From Betaproteobacteria bacterium (lineage in GTDB: Bacteria > Pseudomonadota > Gammaproteobacteria > Burkholderiales > Casimicrobiaceae), in contig VBCG01000112.1 in assembly GCA_005881895.1 (NCBI GenBank), positions 1 through 51,483 of the forward strand: a stretch of DNA of 51,483 nt, written 5' to 3'. The notes under the pieces are model-generated. The model made no database searches and had not been told where the DNA came from. It saw nothing but the letters and a program-made list of their open reading frames with translations. The translations under genes and the position numbers were made by a program. This document shows positions 43,995-51,483 of this stretch, one piece after another (position 1 is the stretch's first letter; every line of letters starts with the position of its first letter).

Positions 43995-45755
43995 ATGTAC
44001 CGCAAATATGTCGTCGCTGCGGCGTTGATCGGTATTCTGGCGCTTGCGTGCTACGCCCACGGCACTACGGTTCGGATTGCTTATCGCGGAGGGTTCGAGA
44101 CGCTCGATCCCGTCCGGGCGGGCGATGTGCTGACTCAGTCGATTGCTGGGACGCTTTTCGACCAGCTATATACGTACGATTACTTGGCACGACCGCTTAA
44201 ACTGCGGCCGCTTGCGGCGTCCGCAATGCCTTCCGTTTCATCCGACGGTCGTGAAATTACCATCAGCATTCGCCAAGGCATTCGATTCTCCGATCATCGA
44301 GCATTCAAAATTCGGCCTCGGGAACTGGTTGCGGAAGACGTCGTTTATTCGGTGAAGCGCTTCATGGATCCGGCCATCGCTTCGCCGATCTATTCGCTCA
44401 TCGCCGGGAAAATCGAGGGACTCGATGAGGTGGCCGACCGTGCCACGAAGCAGGGGGGTCGATTCGATTACGACGCACAGGTATCCGGCTTGGTTGCGGT
44501 GGATCGCTATACGGTACGTATCCGGCTGGTGCGCCCTGATCCGATATTCATCTTTCTGCTGGCCAATCCTGACCTTAGCATCGTGCCGCGCGAAGCAGTG
44601 GAGGCGGACGGAAAAGACTTCGCTCGCCATCCCACGGGCAGTGGTCCGTATGTAATGCGAGAGTTCATGCCTGGCAACCACCTTGTATTGGAGCGCAATC
44701 CTGAATACCGCTCCGTACGATGGGAAGATATCGCGAGCGTCGAATCGTCCGGCCCTGAGTGGGCCGCTTCACTGCGTGGACGCCGCTTTCCATTGCCCGA
44801 TCGCGTCGAATTGACAGCAATCGCGGAACCCACCACCGGTGTTCTGGCGCTTGAACGTGGGGAAATCGATGTGTTGGTCGCGCCGAGTGCGGCAGTTGAG
44901 AACAATCGACTGAAACCGCATATCGCGGCGTCCGGTTTTAGATTGATTCGCGGAGCGTCGGCACGGATAGATTTTTTCAACTTCAATATGCGAGACGCAC
45001 AAATCGGCGGCACCACACCCGCGAATATCGCTTTGCGTCGGGCGATCGCAATGTCGATAAATGATGATGAATACGTTCGGCTGTTTCTCAACGGAAATGG
45101 ACATGCACCGAAACACCTGATTCCTCCCGGCATCTTTGGCTACGATGCGGCGTACCTGTATCCGATCCACTTTGAGCCCGCGGCGGCCAACGAGCTACTC
45201 GACCGTTTTGGCTACTCAAAAGGCAACGACGGTTACAGGCGTCGGCCCGACGGCGCGCCGCTCACGCTGACCTACATGGTCGGAACCAGCTCACGATCAC
45301 GGCAATGGTCGGAATTTCTTAAACGCAGTTTCGATCGCATCGGTGTGCGATTACATTTCGACGCCGTAGCGGGCTCCGAGCAAATTGCCCGGATGGCGAC
45401 ATGTCACTACCAGATGATGGACGGCGGTTGGCTCTTTGATTGGCCCGACGGCTCCAATCTCATGCTCGCCTTTTATGGACGGAGCACCGGTACTGCCAGT
45501 CAGGGGTGTATGCAAGATCGCGAATTCGACGCTCTGTATGACCGTCTAGTCGTCACTCCGATGGGAAATGATCGGACGCCGCTGTACCGTCGCATGTTCG
45601 CGCGTCTCGACGCCTTGACGCCGATTCGGCTTATCCCTGTTCCCGATGATATGTATCTCGTCGCCCCGCATATCGAGGGACTGGTTATACATCCGGCGTT
45701 CGGCGACAACTTTGCGGTGTTTCCTTATCTCGACGTTGCAAAGAACGCTAAGTGA
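43995..45755 (+). CDS. Orphan ABC transporter substrate-binding protein, family 5 (oligopeptide type)
   Basis: The product is 586 residues with an N-terminal signal sequence (MYRKYVVAAALIGILALACY). A type-C periplasmic binding fold follows: FETLDPVRAGDVLTQSI, TISIRQGIRFSDHRAFK, ELVAEDVVYSVKRFMDP, SGPYVMREFMPGNHLVLERNPEYR and NIALRRAIAMSINDDEYV. Substrate is probably a peptide or a related solute. No permease or ATPase gene is nearby in the window. The ATG at 43995 has GGAGGG seven bases upstream. It looks less GC-rich than the core genes, consistent with transfer. Confidence 0.9.
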   Translation: MYRKYVVAAALIGILALACYAHGTTVRIAYRGGFETLDPVRAGDVLTQSIAGTLFDQLYTYDYLARPLKLRPLAASAMPSVSSDGREITISIRQGIRFSDHRAFKIRPRELVAEDVVYSVKRFMDPAIASPIYSLIAGKIEGLDEVADRATKQGGRFDYDAQVSGLVAVDRYTVRIRLVRPDPIFIFLLANPDLSIVPREAVEADGKDFARHPTGSGPYVMREFMPGNHLVLERNPEYRSVRWEDIASVESSGPEWAASLRGRRFPLPDRVELTAIAEPTTGVLALERGEIDVLVAPSAAVENNRLKPHIAASGFRLIRGASARIDFFNFNMRDAQIGGTTPANIALRRAIAMSINDDEYVRLFLNGNGHAPKHLIPPGIFGYDAAYLYPIHFEPAAANELLDRFGYSKGNDGYRRRPDGAPLTLTYMVGTSSRSRQWSEFLKRSFDRIGVRLHFDAVAGSEQIARMATCHYQMMDGGWLFDWPDGSNLMLAFYGRSTGTASQGCMQDREFDALYDRLVVTPMGNDRTPLYRRMFARLDALTPIRLIPVPDDMYLVAPHIEGLVIHPAFGDNFAVFPYLDVAKNAK

Positions 45756-46299
45756 CGACCGTTGTGCGCGTCGGCTTTGGGGTCGAATGCAGCCGTTCGC
45801 GTCTGATCGGCCGAGCGCTGGTCGATCGTTGCTTATCGATGATGGTCGCACAATGATCGTCATGGGGTCCAAGGACAGCGAGGCGCTTTTCCGTCATCCT
45901 ATCGGCGGTGTCTGTGATGGACCCCGTTGCCGGCGTCGAACCGGTCCCATGTTGATGTTGTGCGGACAGGACGTCACCGTCGCGATTTAGCCCTCCTTTC
46001 AGGCGACGCTAAAACAAGACTGCTAAACGGGGCGCACCAATGGAGGTGGCGATGGCAGCACGTCTTCCAAGCGAGCGCGATGCGACTCATCGCGTACGAC
46101 GAGATGTTCAGAGGGACGTTGTCTCAGACAGCTTATCCGCGTGAAGTTGTGAAGACGGCGCTGATGGTCATATGGCCGTAACTGCGGTACTACCAGCTAC
46201 CGTCGATCACATACGGTCGATGATGGAACGACCCTTGCTACATGAACCTAATGAGTGATCGAAAAGCTTATGTGTCATACAACTCAGCAGAGAGGGAAG
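45756..46299. other. About 540 bases without a recognisable gene
   Basis: No frame here encodes anything I recognise. A 30-codon frame from the ATG at 46052 (AGGTGG upstream) and a frame overlapping the end of the solute-binding-protein gene look like chance. The stretch is less GC-rich than the core chromosome and lies inside the decayed element after tRNA-Ser, so it may hold gene debris. No hairpin-plus-T terminator is evident after the preceding gene. Confidence 0.5.
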
Positions 46300-46476
46300 A
46301 TGAAGTCCATTCTTGATCCATCGTTTCGATACACGAGCAGTGTGGAAACTGATTTACGAAAAACGTTCGCCAAAATCCGTCGCGCGCTACGCAAACAACA
46401 TCAAGCGGGCGGCGGAGTTAACAGCGACGTGATGGGAAACGTACTTCCACTGCGTCCAAAGAAAGTGGCGTCCTAA
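46300..46476 (+). CDS. Small conserved-looking protein of 58 residues
   Basis: The frame starts MKSILDPSFRYTSSVETDLRKTF behind AGAGGGA and ends NVLPLRPKKVAS. The protein is basic in the middle (RRALRKQHQ). The N-terminus reminds me of a short hypothetical family in beta- and gammaproteobacteria, but I cannot name it. The good ribosome-binding site and plausible composition support a real gene. An in-frame GTG at 46255 is less likely. Function unknown. Confidence 0.55.
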   Translation: MKSILDPSFRYTSSVETDLRKTFAKIRRALRKQHQAGGGVNSDVMGNVLPLRPKKVAS

Positions 46477-46506
46477 CAGAGCGGTTTCGATGAAACCGTG
46501 GTGAGT

Positions 46507-46638
46507 CTACGAGCACGCCATGCCGTGATCGGCATGGTCGTCCGCAGCTTTCGCGGCCGCTTCAGTCATGTATTCGCCTTGCTTCGTTTTGCCATACCAC
46601 TTTGTCCCCGAGTAGTGGTAGGGGTTATGCTTCGCCCC
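46507..46638 (-). pseudogene. Tail of a small secreted protein, truncated
   Basis: On the minus strand the frame encodes AKHNPYHYSGTKWYGKTKQG then EYMTEAAAKAADDHADHGMACS and a stop. This looks like the C-terminal part of a small secreted protein of a type I recall only loosely (KWYGKTK...GEYM). The part that should hold the signal peptide is replaced by sequence overlapping the divergent hydrolase gene, so the 5' end appears lost. The frame extends to 46782, but that portion is unrelated. Low confidence. Confidence 0.4.
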
Positions 46639-46665
46639 GATCAGTCCGGGCACTGGAAGTAACTG

Positions 46666-47571
46666 GTGACGAAGTTTTTGATGAATCGACTCCTGCGCGC
46701 ACTCCGCCTTACCTTCTCGCTGCTGCTCTGTGCTCCTTTCTATAGCAGCTATGCTGCTGATCTCCCGCCTCAGATCGTTCACATCCCAGTCGAGGGTCCA
46801 GGTACCCTTGGCTCAGACGCACGCATGGTCGCGGGGCTGTTCCTGCCGGCGGGGGATGGGCCGTTCGCGGTCGTGGTCTATTCGCACGGACGGTCAGGGA
46901 CTGACTTAGAACGCAGCTTCACAAAAATTCCCGATGTACGCGGTCATGTTCGTTACTGGTTGAAAAAGGGATTTGCGGTTGTGGCGGCAATACGACCCGG
47001 CTACGGTGAAACGGGTGGTGTCGATCGCGAAGATTCGGGGGTTCGTTACGACGTTTTCGGCAACTGCTGGGGACAGCCTGACTTCGCTCACTCGGCAGCA
47101 GCGGCGACGACAGCGATACTGGCGACACTAACTTGGGTACGGCAGCAGCCGTGGGCAGACCCGGGACGAATTGTGCTCGTCGGTGCTTCGATGGGTGGCT
47201 TGGCTTCCATCGCAAGTGCTGCGACAAATCCTGATGGCGTGGTCGCTTACATAAACTTTTCCGGCGGGACCGGCGGTAACGGGAAGCGAGCGCCAGAACA
47301 TAGCTGTGGTTCCGAGGCGATGGAGGCGCTCATGCCCGCATACGGCAAGACCACGCGTGTGCCGAGTCTGTGGCTCTATGCGCAAAACGACTCGTATTGG
47401 GGCGCAGACTGGCCACGCGCGTGGCATCGTGCATACGCCACCCATGACAGCCCGACTCAATTCGTGATGACCGACGCTGTGCCCAATGCCGATGGGCATC
47501 AGTTGCTTGCACGAGGTAGCCGCCTTTGGTCCGTGCATGTTGACCGATTCCTTGAGGAACTCGGTTTCTAG
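46666..47571 (+). CDS. Secreted alpha/beta hydrolase
   Basis: The product is about 301 residues with a signal peptide (LLRALRLTFSLLLCAPFYSSYAA). A hydrolase domain of the dienelactone-hydrolase-like kind follows: VVVYSHGRSGTD, nucleophile elbow VGASMGGLAS, and a late His in NADGHQLL. It is likely periplasmic; the substrate is unknown. GTG 46666 has GGAAG upstream and is preferred; ATG 46681 is a close alternative. It seems intact although it lies among pseudogenes. Confidence 0.85.
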   Translation: MTKFLMNRLLRALRLTFSLLLCAPFYSSYAADLPPQIVHIPVEGPGTLGSDARMVAGLFLPAGDGPFAVVVYSHGRSGTDLERSFTKIPDVRGHVRYWLKKGFAVVAAIRPGYGETGGVDREDSGVRYDVFGNCWGQPDFAHSAAAATTAILATLTWVRQQPWADPGRIVLVGASMGGLASIASAATNPDGVVAYINFSGGTGGNGKRAPEHSCGSEAMEALMPAYGKTTRVPSLWLYAQNDSYWGADWPRAWHRAYATHDSPTQFVMTDAVPNADGHQLLARGSRLWSVHVDRFLEELGF

Positions 47572-47601
47572 CGCATTTGAATTCCAGTAAAGCAGGAGGG
47601 C

Positions 47602-47718
47602 GAGTTGCTGACGGCGACGCTGAAGCAGGCACTCGCGCTCGTGGACTTCAAGGTGCTCGATCACTTCGTGGTGGCGAGCGTCGACACGATAAGCTTCACC
47701 GAGCGAAGGTTGCTCTAA
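47602..47718 (+). pseudogene. 3' fragment of radC
   Basis: Only the last 38 codons are present: ELLTATLKQALALVDFKVLD, then HFVVASVDTISFTERRLL and a stop. This matches the RadC C-terminus, whose usual form is ...T..L..AL.L.DI.VLDHLVVG....SFAERGLL. The JAB/MPN metal site and everything before it is missing. radC-like genes are common cargo of integrative elements. The remaining bases up to 47950 show nothing recognisable. Confidence 0.72.
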
Positions 47719-47950
47719 ACAACGACACTGGCATGTCCGCTTTCGCCATAAGCAGCCGATGGCCGCAAAATCTCACTGGGCGTTGCCGAAGCCTATTGGC
47801 TGGCGCAGACTTGCCTCTCCAGACGCTAGACCCTCCAAATAAGACTCTACGAAATGGTGGAGGCCGCGGTTCACGTACATTTTCGAGTCAATGGGACGGC
47901 CGATGGAACGAAGAGCGCCTTGCCGCCCATCCCATAGCAGGAGAAACACC

Positions 47951-48840
47951 GTGAGCGCTGACAAGCAGCAGCGAATCGAGCACGAGCTCCTCGGCGATCG
48001 CGCCGTGCCGGATGCCGCCTATTACGGCGTGCACACGCTCCGCGCGGTCGAGTACTTTCCGATCACGGCAGCCCGATCTCGATCTATCCGGACCTGATCC
48101 GCGTGCTGGCCTGCATCAAACAGGCAGCCGCCATCGTCAACTGCGAGCTTGGCCTGCTCGACAAGGCGATCAAGGACGTCATCGTCAAAGCGTGCGAGGA
48201 CATCGGCGCCGGCTAGCTGCATGAACAGGTCGTGGTCGATGTAATTCAGGGCGGCGCCGGCACGTCGACGAACATGAACGCCAACGAAGTGATCGCCAAT
48301 CTTGCGCTCGAGCACATGGGACACAAGCGCGGCGAGTATCAATACCTGCATCCCAACGAGCACGTCAACATGAGCCAGAGCACCAATGGGCCGGACGCAA
48401 TTGCAGGACGCCGTGCCGATGACGCTGGGCCAGGAATTTTCCGCCTACGCAGTCATGTTGGGTGAGGACGAGGAGCGGCTCAAGGAGGCCGCGATGCTGA
48501 TCTGCGAAATCAATCTAGGCGCCACCGCGATCGGCACCGGCATCAACGCGCATCCTGAATATGCGGGCTTCGTATGCCGCCGGCTCGCGGACATCGCCGG
48601 CATACCGCTCGTGACCGCGCCCAATCTTGTCGAAGCCACGCAGGATTGCGGCGCATTCGTCCAGCTCTCGGGTGTGTTGAAGCGCGTCGCGGTGAAGCTC
48701 TCCAAGACCTGCAATGATTTGCGGCTGCTCTCGAGAGGGCCGCGCGCGGGTCTGGGTGAGGTCAACTTGCCGCCGATGCAAGCCGGCTCGTCGATCATGC
48801 CAGGCAAAGTAAATCCAGTAATTCCCGAAGTGGTGAATCA
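47951..48840 (+). pseudogene. aspA: Decayed aspartate ammonia-lyase
   Basis: GTG 47951 behind AGGAG begins [20 protein letters not shown], the AspA N-terminus. The gene is broken by a frameshift after FPITA, a TAG in GAG[29 protein letters not shown], and a jump after MSQSTNG that skips roughly 60 residues to [28 protein letters not shown]. The signature [11 protein letters not shown] is still present ([21 protein letters not shown]), and then the C-terminal domain is lost at the junction with the asparaginase fragment. It cannot make active aspartase. Confidence 0.9.
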
Positions 48841-48842
48841 GA

Positions 48843-49675
48843 CAACTCCTGGTTGAAGCTCGCCAAACGCATCAACGAGCTGCTCACGCAGGACGACGTC
48901 GACGGAATCGTCATAACCCACGGAACGGACACCATCGAGGAGACCGCATACTTTCTCAATCTGGTCGTGAAAAGCAGGAAACCGGTCGTCATCGTCGGCG
49001 CGATGCGACCCTCGACCGCGATCTCTGCTGATGGGCCCGTCAATTTGTACAACGCGGTGACCCTGGCGGGAAGCGAGGAGGCCGTAGGCAAGGGTGTGCT
49101 GGTAGTGCTTAACGACCAGGTCAATGGTGCGCGTGACGTAACCAAGACCAACACGGCTAACGCGGACACCTTCCGTAGTTGGGAGCTCGGATTTCTCGGT
49201 TACATGCAAGACAACAAACCGCACTTCTACCGGTTGTCGACGCGCAAGCACACAGCAGATACCGAGTTCGATGTGTCGAAACTTGCCTCAGGTGGATATC
49301 GTCTACGGCTATGCCAACATGAACCGTATTCCGATCGACGCATTTGTTGCGGCCGGCGACAAGGGAATTGTGCACGCCGGGGTCGGCGATGGCAGTTTGG
49401 CGCGCCCGGCAGTCGAGCCCGCCCTAATCGAGGCCCGTAAGAAGGGAGTGATTATCGTGCGGTCGAGTCGCGTCGGCAACGGCATCGTCGCCCGCAACGG
49501 CGAGGCCAAGGATGACGATTTGGATTTCGTTGTCTCCGACACGCTCAATCCGCAGAAGGCGCGCATCTTGCTGATGCTCGCGCTCACCAAGACGATCGAT
49601 ACCAAGGAGATTCAACGCATGCTTTACATGTCCTGCTCGGAATCAGACCTGACGGACACTGTCCGCTCGGATTGA
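48843..49675 (+). pseudogene. ansB: Decayed type II L-asparaginase, 5'-truncated
   Basis: The segment contains DDVDGIVITHGTDTIEETAYFL (second catalytic motif HGTDT), KPVVIVGAMRPSTAISADGP and the C-terminal LARPAVEPALIEARKKGVIIVRSSRVGNG, all asparaginase. The first ~80 residues, including the signal peptide and first catalytic threonine, are missing. A small deletion near 49290 (SKLA to LPQVDIVYGYANM) shifts the frame. It is joined directly to the truncated aspA, so one deletion probably removed both ends and anything between. Confidence 0.9.
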
Positions 49676-49831
49676 ACCGTCAGCCACACAGAAAGCGGTC
49701 ACCTCTTTGTGAGTCGTGGGTGAGCGCTATCGACCCGTTGCTGCCTGTCGTGCTCTAGAAAGCGAACATCCGCGGACTTCTCTGTACGGCCAGGAGCGGC
49801 CATTCGCCGGGTGCCGCCAACAATCGTGTAG

Positions 49832-49885
49832 TTAGAAGTTGTAGAGGAAGCCCACTCTAACGGTCCGGCTCTCCCTGGAAATGGA
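49832..49885 (-). pseudogene. C-terminal remnant of an outer-membrane beta-barrel protein
   Basis: On the minus strand the bases end in SISRESRTVRVGFLYNF and a stop. A final beta-strand with a terminal Phe is the BamA-recognised signature of porins and TonB-dependent receptors. No further barrel strands can be traced upstream, so only the tail remains. The rest of the 49676-49994 gap shows no gene, apart from the terminator of the downstream minus-strand gene. Confidence 0.45.
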
Positions 49886-49945
49886 AATCGTTGACGCCTT
49901 CCGCCGCTTCGCCAGGTGGCGCGGGGCGGGTCTGAGCAGAAAGCG

Positions 49946-49972
49946 CCAAAAAGAGGGCGACCGAAGTCGCCC
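49946..49972 (-). terminator. Intrinsic terminator of the beta-propeller gene
   Basis: Read on the minus strand, GGGCGAC and GTCGCCC form a perfect 7-bp stem with a TTCG loop, followed by TCTTTTTGG. It lies 23 bases after the stop of the gene ending at 49995 and is a convincing rho-independent terminator for that gene. Confidence 0.75.
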
Positions 49973-49994
49973 CTTTATTCTCAGTATGGTTCAT

Positions 49995-51483
49995 CTACTG
50001 TTTGCAGATCTTCCAGATCACGCCGGTACCTGGAATCTGCAGAAGCGGACCATTCTGCGGCGGGCCGACAAAATGGGTATCGGCGCCGACGTCGCGCACT
50101 GCGCCGTAATCCACGACGTAGGCACACCCGTCCGGTCCGAACCTGACATTCAGCGGGCGGTTGAAACCGGCAGTATGGCCGGGACTGATGAATGCCTGAT
50201 CACCGGTGTCGTTGCGGGCAAAATTCTGGATCTTCAGGGCGAGTGGCTTGTCGCCCTGCTGCTGTCCATCTCCCTGGTCATCTTCCATGCGCGACTGCTG
50301 ATTGAAATTGATCAGCTTGACTTCGTGCCCCACTTCGGGCGCTGGCGCAGTCGCATTCGGTGGCGAGAAGCCGAAGTCGCCCTCTAGAGTGTAGAGCACT
50401 GCGCCCGCCTGGACCGGACCGCCGACAAACGATTTGGGAACAAAGTCGATCCCGGTGAACGAAGAGTCAGCCGCCTCAATCGCCAAAGGCGAGGTGATTG
50501 GCTGTGGTGGGAACGCCAGCACGTCACGGATCGGGACGTCCTCGGACAGAATCAGAGCGAGGCTCGCGGTAGTGCAGTGGCTGGGCGGATTGGCAGCGTC
50601 AAACGCGCAAAGGTCATCGCTCGGCCCACCGATCGGATTGAAGACCGCCTGGCTCGATGCCAGGAATCCGAACCGATCGGGCCATCCGTGATAGTCCGGA
50701 CTGCCATCGGCATTTTGTCTAGCCAAATGCAGCCCGTCAGGGGCGCCGTTCGAGGGGCGCGCGCCCCGCTCGTCCGGGCCGTCCTCGCCGACGAGCATCC
50801 CTCCGTGCAAGGGATGATCGTTTGGCGCGAACCGGATGGCGTAACCATTCCTGTACCCCCACGAGAAGGGCTCGATCGTATCCGCCGCATTCGCGGCCTT
50901 AAGCTGGGCACGCAAGATCGCGCCGTCGCAGACGCCTTTGTGCATCGCGCTGTCGAAGGCTTTCACCGTCGCACCTGGACGCTGGACGCCGAACGGGGAA
51001 TAGCCGCTCGTTTTCTTTCCTCCGCCGGAATCGAACACGTTCTGGCTCAGCATGATGTCCTGACATGGAATGTCCTGCTGGTTCGCGCCGTTGCCGTTGT
51101 CGCGACCGACGACGCCGCTATTGGTCGTCGACCCCTGCGACCAGTAGACCCATTTGTCGTCGAACGCGAGTTGCTCGGTCGGATGGTCACCCGTTGGCAA
51201 TCCCGCAATGAACGGGGTGACCGTTCCAAGCTGCGGGTTGACGATCACTATGCGGGAGCTGTTGTTTTGCCCCGCGGCGTGTGTCGCCTGATTAGAATCC
51301 GTGGCGAACAGCCGCCCTCCGTGGAAGCCGCCCTCAAACGCGATATCGATCGCCGGCCCAGCGGCCTGAAACCCCGTGCCGGCCGCATTCGGCTTGCCGA
51401 GAGGACCGCGAATTAGTTTGCCGTTCTGATCGAATACCAGGATGTCCGGTGTGAACGGATTCTTCGGGTCAAAGTCACCTGTC
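49995..51483 (-). CDS. Sugar-dehydrogenase-like beta-propeller protein, 5' end outside window
   Basis: The frame is open from the window edge (TGDFDPKNPFTPDILVFDQN) to the stop at 49995, at least 495 residues. Repeated blade-like blocks occur (AFEGGFHGGRLFATDSNQ, ITSPLAIEAADSSFTGIDFVP). The C-terminal FNRPLNVRFGPDGCAYVVDYG resembles the PQQ-type glucose/sorbosone dehydrogenase propeller. Cysteines in pairs suggest export and disulfides. The GTG at 51248 is internal, not the start. It may be a periplasmic or extracellular enzyme; catalytic identity is not proven. Confidence 0.75.
   Translation of the reverse strand, partial: TGDFDPKNPFTPDILVFDQNGKLIRGPLGKPNAAGTGFQAAGPAIDIAFEGGFHGGRLFATDSNQATHAAGQNNSSRIVIVNPQLGTVTPFIAGLPTGDHPTEQLAFDDKWVYWSQGSTTNSGVVGRDNGNGANQQDIPCQDIMLSQNVFDSGGGKKTSGYSPFGVQRPGATVKAFDSAMHKGVCDGAILRAQLKAANAADTIEPFSWGYRNGYAIRFAPNDHPLHGGMLVGEDGPDERGARPSNGAPDGLHLARQNADGSPDYHGWPDRFGFLASSQAVFNPIGGPSDDLCAFDAANPPSHCTTASLALILSEDVPIRDVLAFPPQPITSPLAIEAADSSFTGIDFVPKSFVGGPVQAGAVLYTLEGDFGFSPPNATAPAPEVGHEVKLINFNQQSRMEDDQGDGQQQGDKPLALKIQNFARNDTGDQAFISPGHTAGFNRPLNVRFGPDGCAYVVDYGAVRDVGADTHFVGPPQNGPLLQIPGTGVIWKICKQ

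Noticed and set aside
50577-51416. 279-codon plus-strand frame at the window end
   Set aside because: Antisense shadow of the beta-propeller gene, which shows protein-like repeats in its own frame.
42918-51483. Direct repeat of the tRNA-Ser 3' end as a right attachment site
   Set aside because: No second copy of GGGTTCGAATCCCGC was seen by eye within the window; it may lie beyond it.
1-51483. CRISPR array or cas genes
   Set aside because: No regularly spaced repeats and no cas-like proteins were seen.

Overview
This window looks like the chromosome of a GC-rich betaproteobacterium (Burkholderiales sensu lato). That assignment is inferred from the ribosomal-protein gene order, the style of the intergenic repeats, the HutF/HutG route of histidine degradation and a System I cytochrome c maturation operon. 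It was not tested by database search.

Layout. (1) 1-13243, + strand: the S10-spc-alpha ribosomal superoperon from the 3' end of rplD through rplQ, with secY, infA, rpmJ and rpoA. A sigma70-like spc promoter lies between rpsQ and rplN, a terminator-like hairpin between rpsD and rpoA, and a strong terminator after rplQ. The superoperon is unusual in two ways. Several gaps are filled by short ORFs joined to their neighbours by start/stop overlaps, two of them at repeat-like DNA. In addition, rpsH lacks its conserved 3' end and rplR lacks its 5' end. (2) 13294-~15130: a group II intron, probably group IIC, with its maturase/reverse transcriptase, placed just behind the rplQ terminator. (3) 15201-17990: galE, a SnoaL-like protein, an AraC-type regulator and a VOC-fold protein. 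(4) 17995-20521, - strand: a NitT/TauT-type ABC importer, divergent from hutD-hutF-hutI-hutG and a DUF2007-like gene (20702-25020). A near-perfect palindromic repeat closes this unit.

(5) 25099-30553, - strand: a compact lipid-metabolism cluster. It holds a CDP-alcohol phosphatidyltransferase, an alpha/beta hydrolase and methyltransferase (apparently one gene split by a 4-bp duplication), a PAP2 plus dual-specificity-phosphatase fusion, a PlsC-like acyltransferase and a CdsA-like cytidylyltransferase. Together these enzyme classes could make, remodel and recycle a phospholipid head group. I know of no assigned product, and this is the best candidate here for an undescribed system. (6) 30679-37681, - strand: a complete ccmIABCDEFGH operon. 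(7) 37830-42753: maeB, a decayed sodium:solute symporter, a divergent Nramp-family transporter and a small lipoprotein.

(8) 42858-51483: tRNA-Ser(GGA) followed by a decayed integrated element or scar. It contains a broken P4-type integrase, an orphan family-5 solute-binding protein, small or remnant genes, a secreted alpha/beta hydrolase, a radC tail, aspA and asparaginase pseudogenes joined by a deletion, an outer-membrane-protein tail and a 5'-incomplete sugar-dehydrogenase-like beta-propeller gene that runs off the window.
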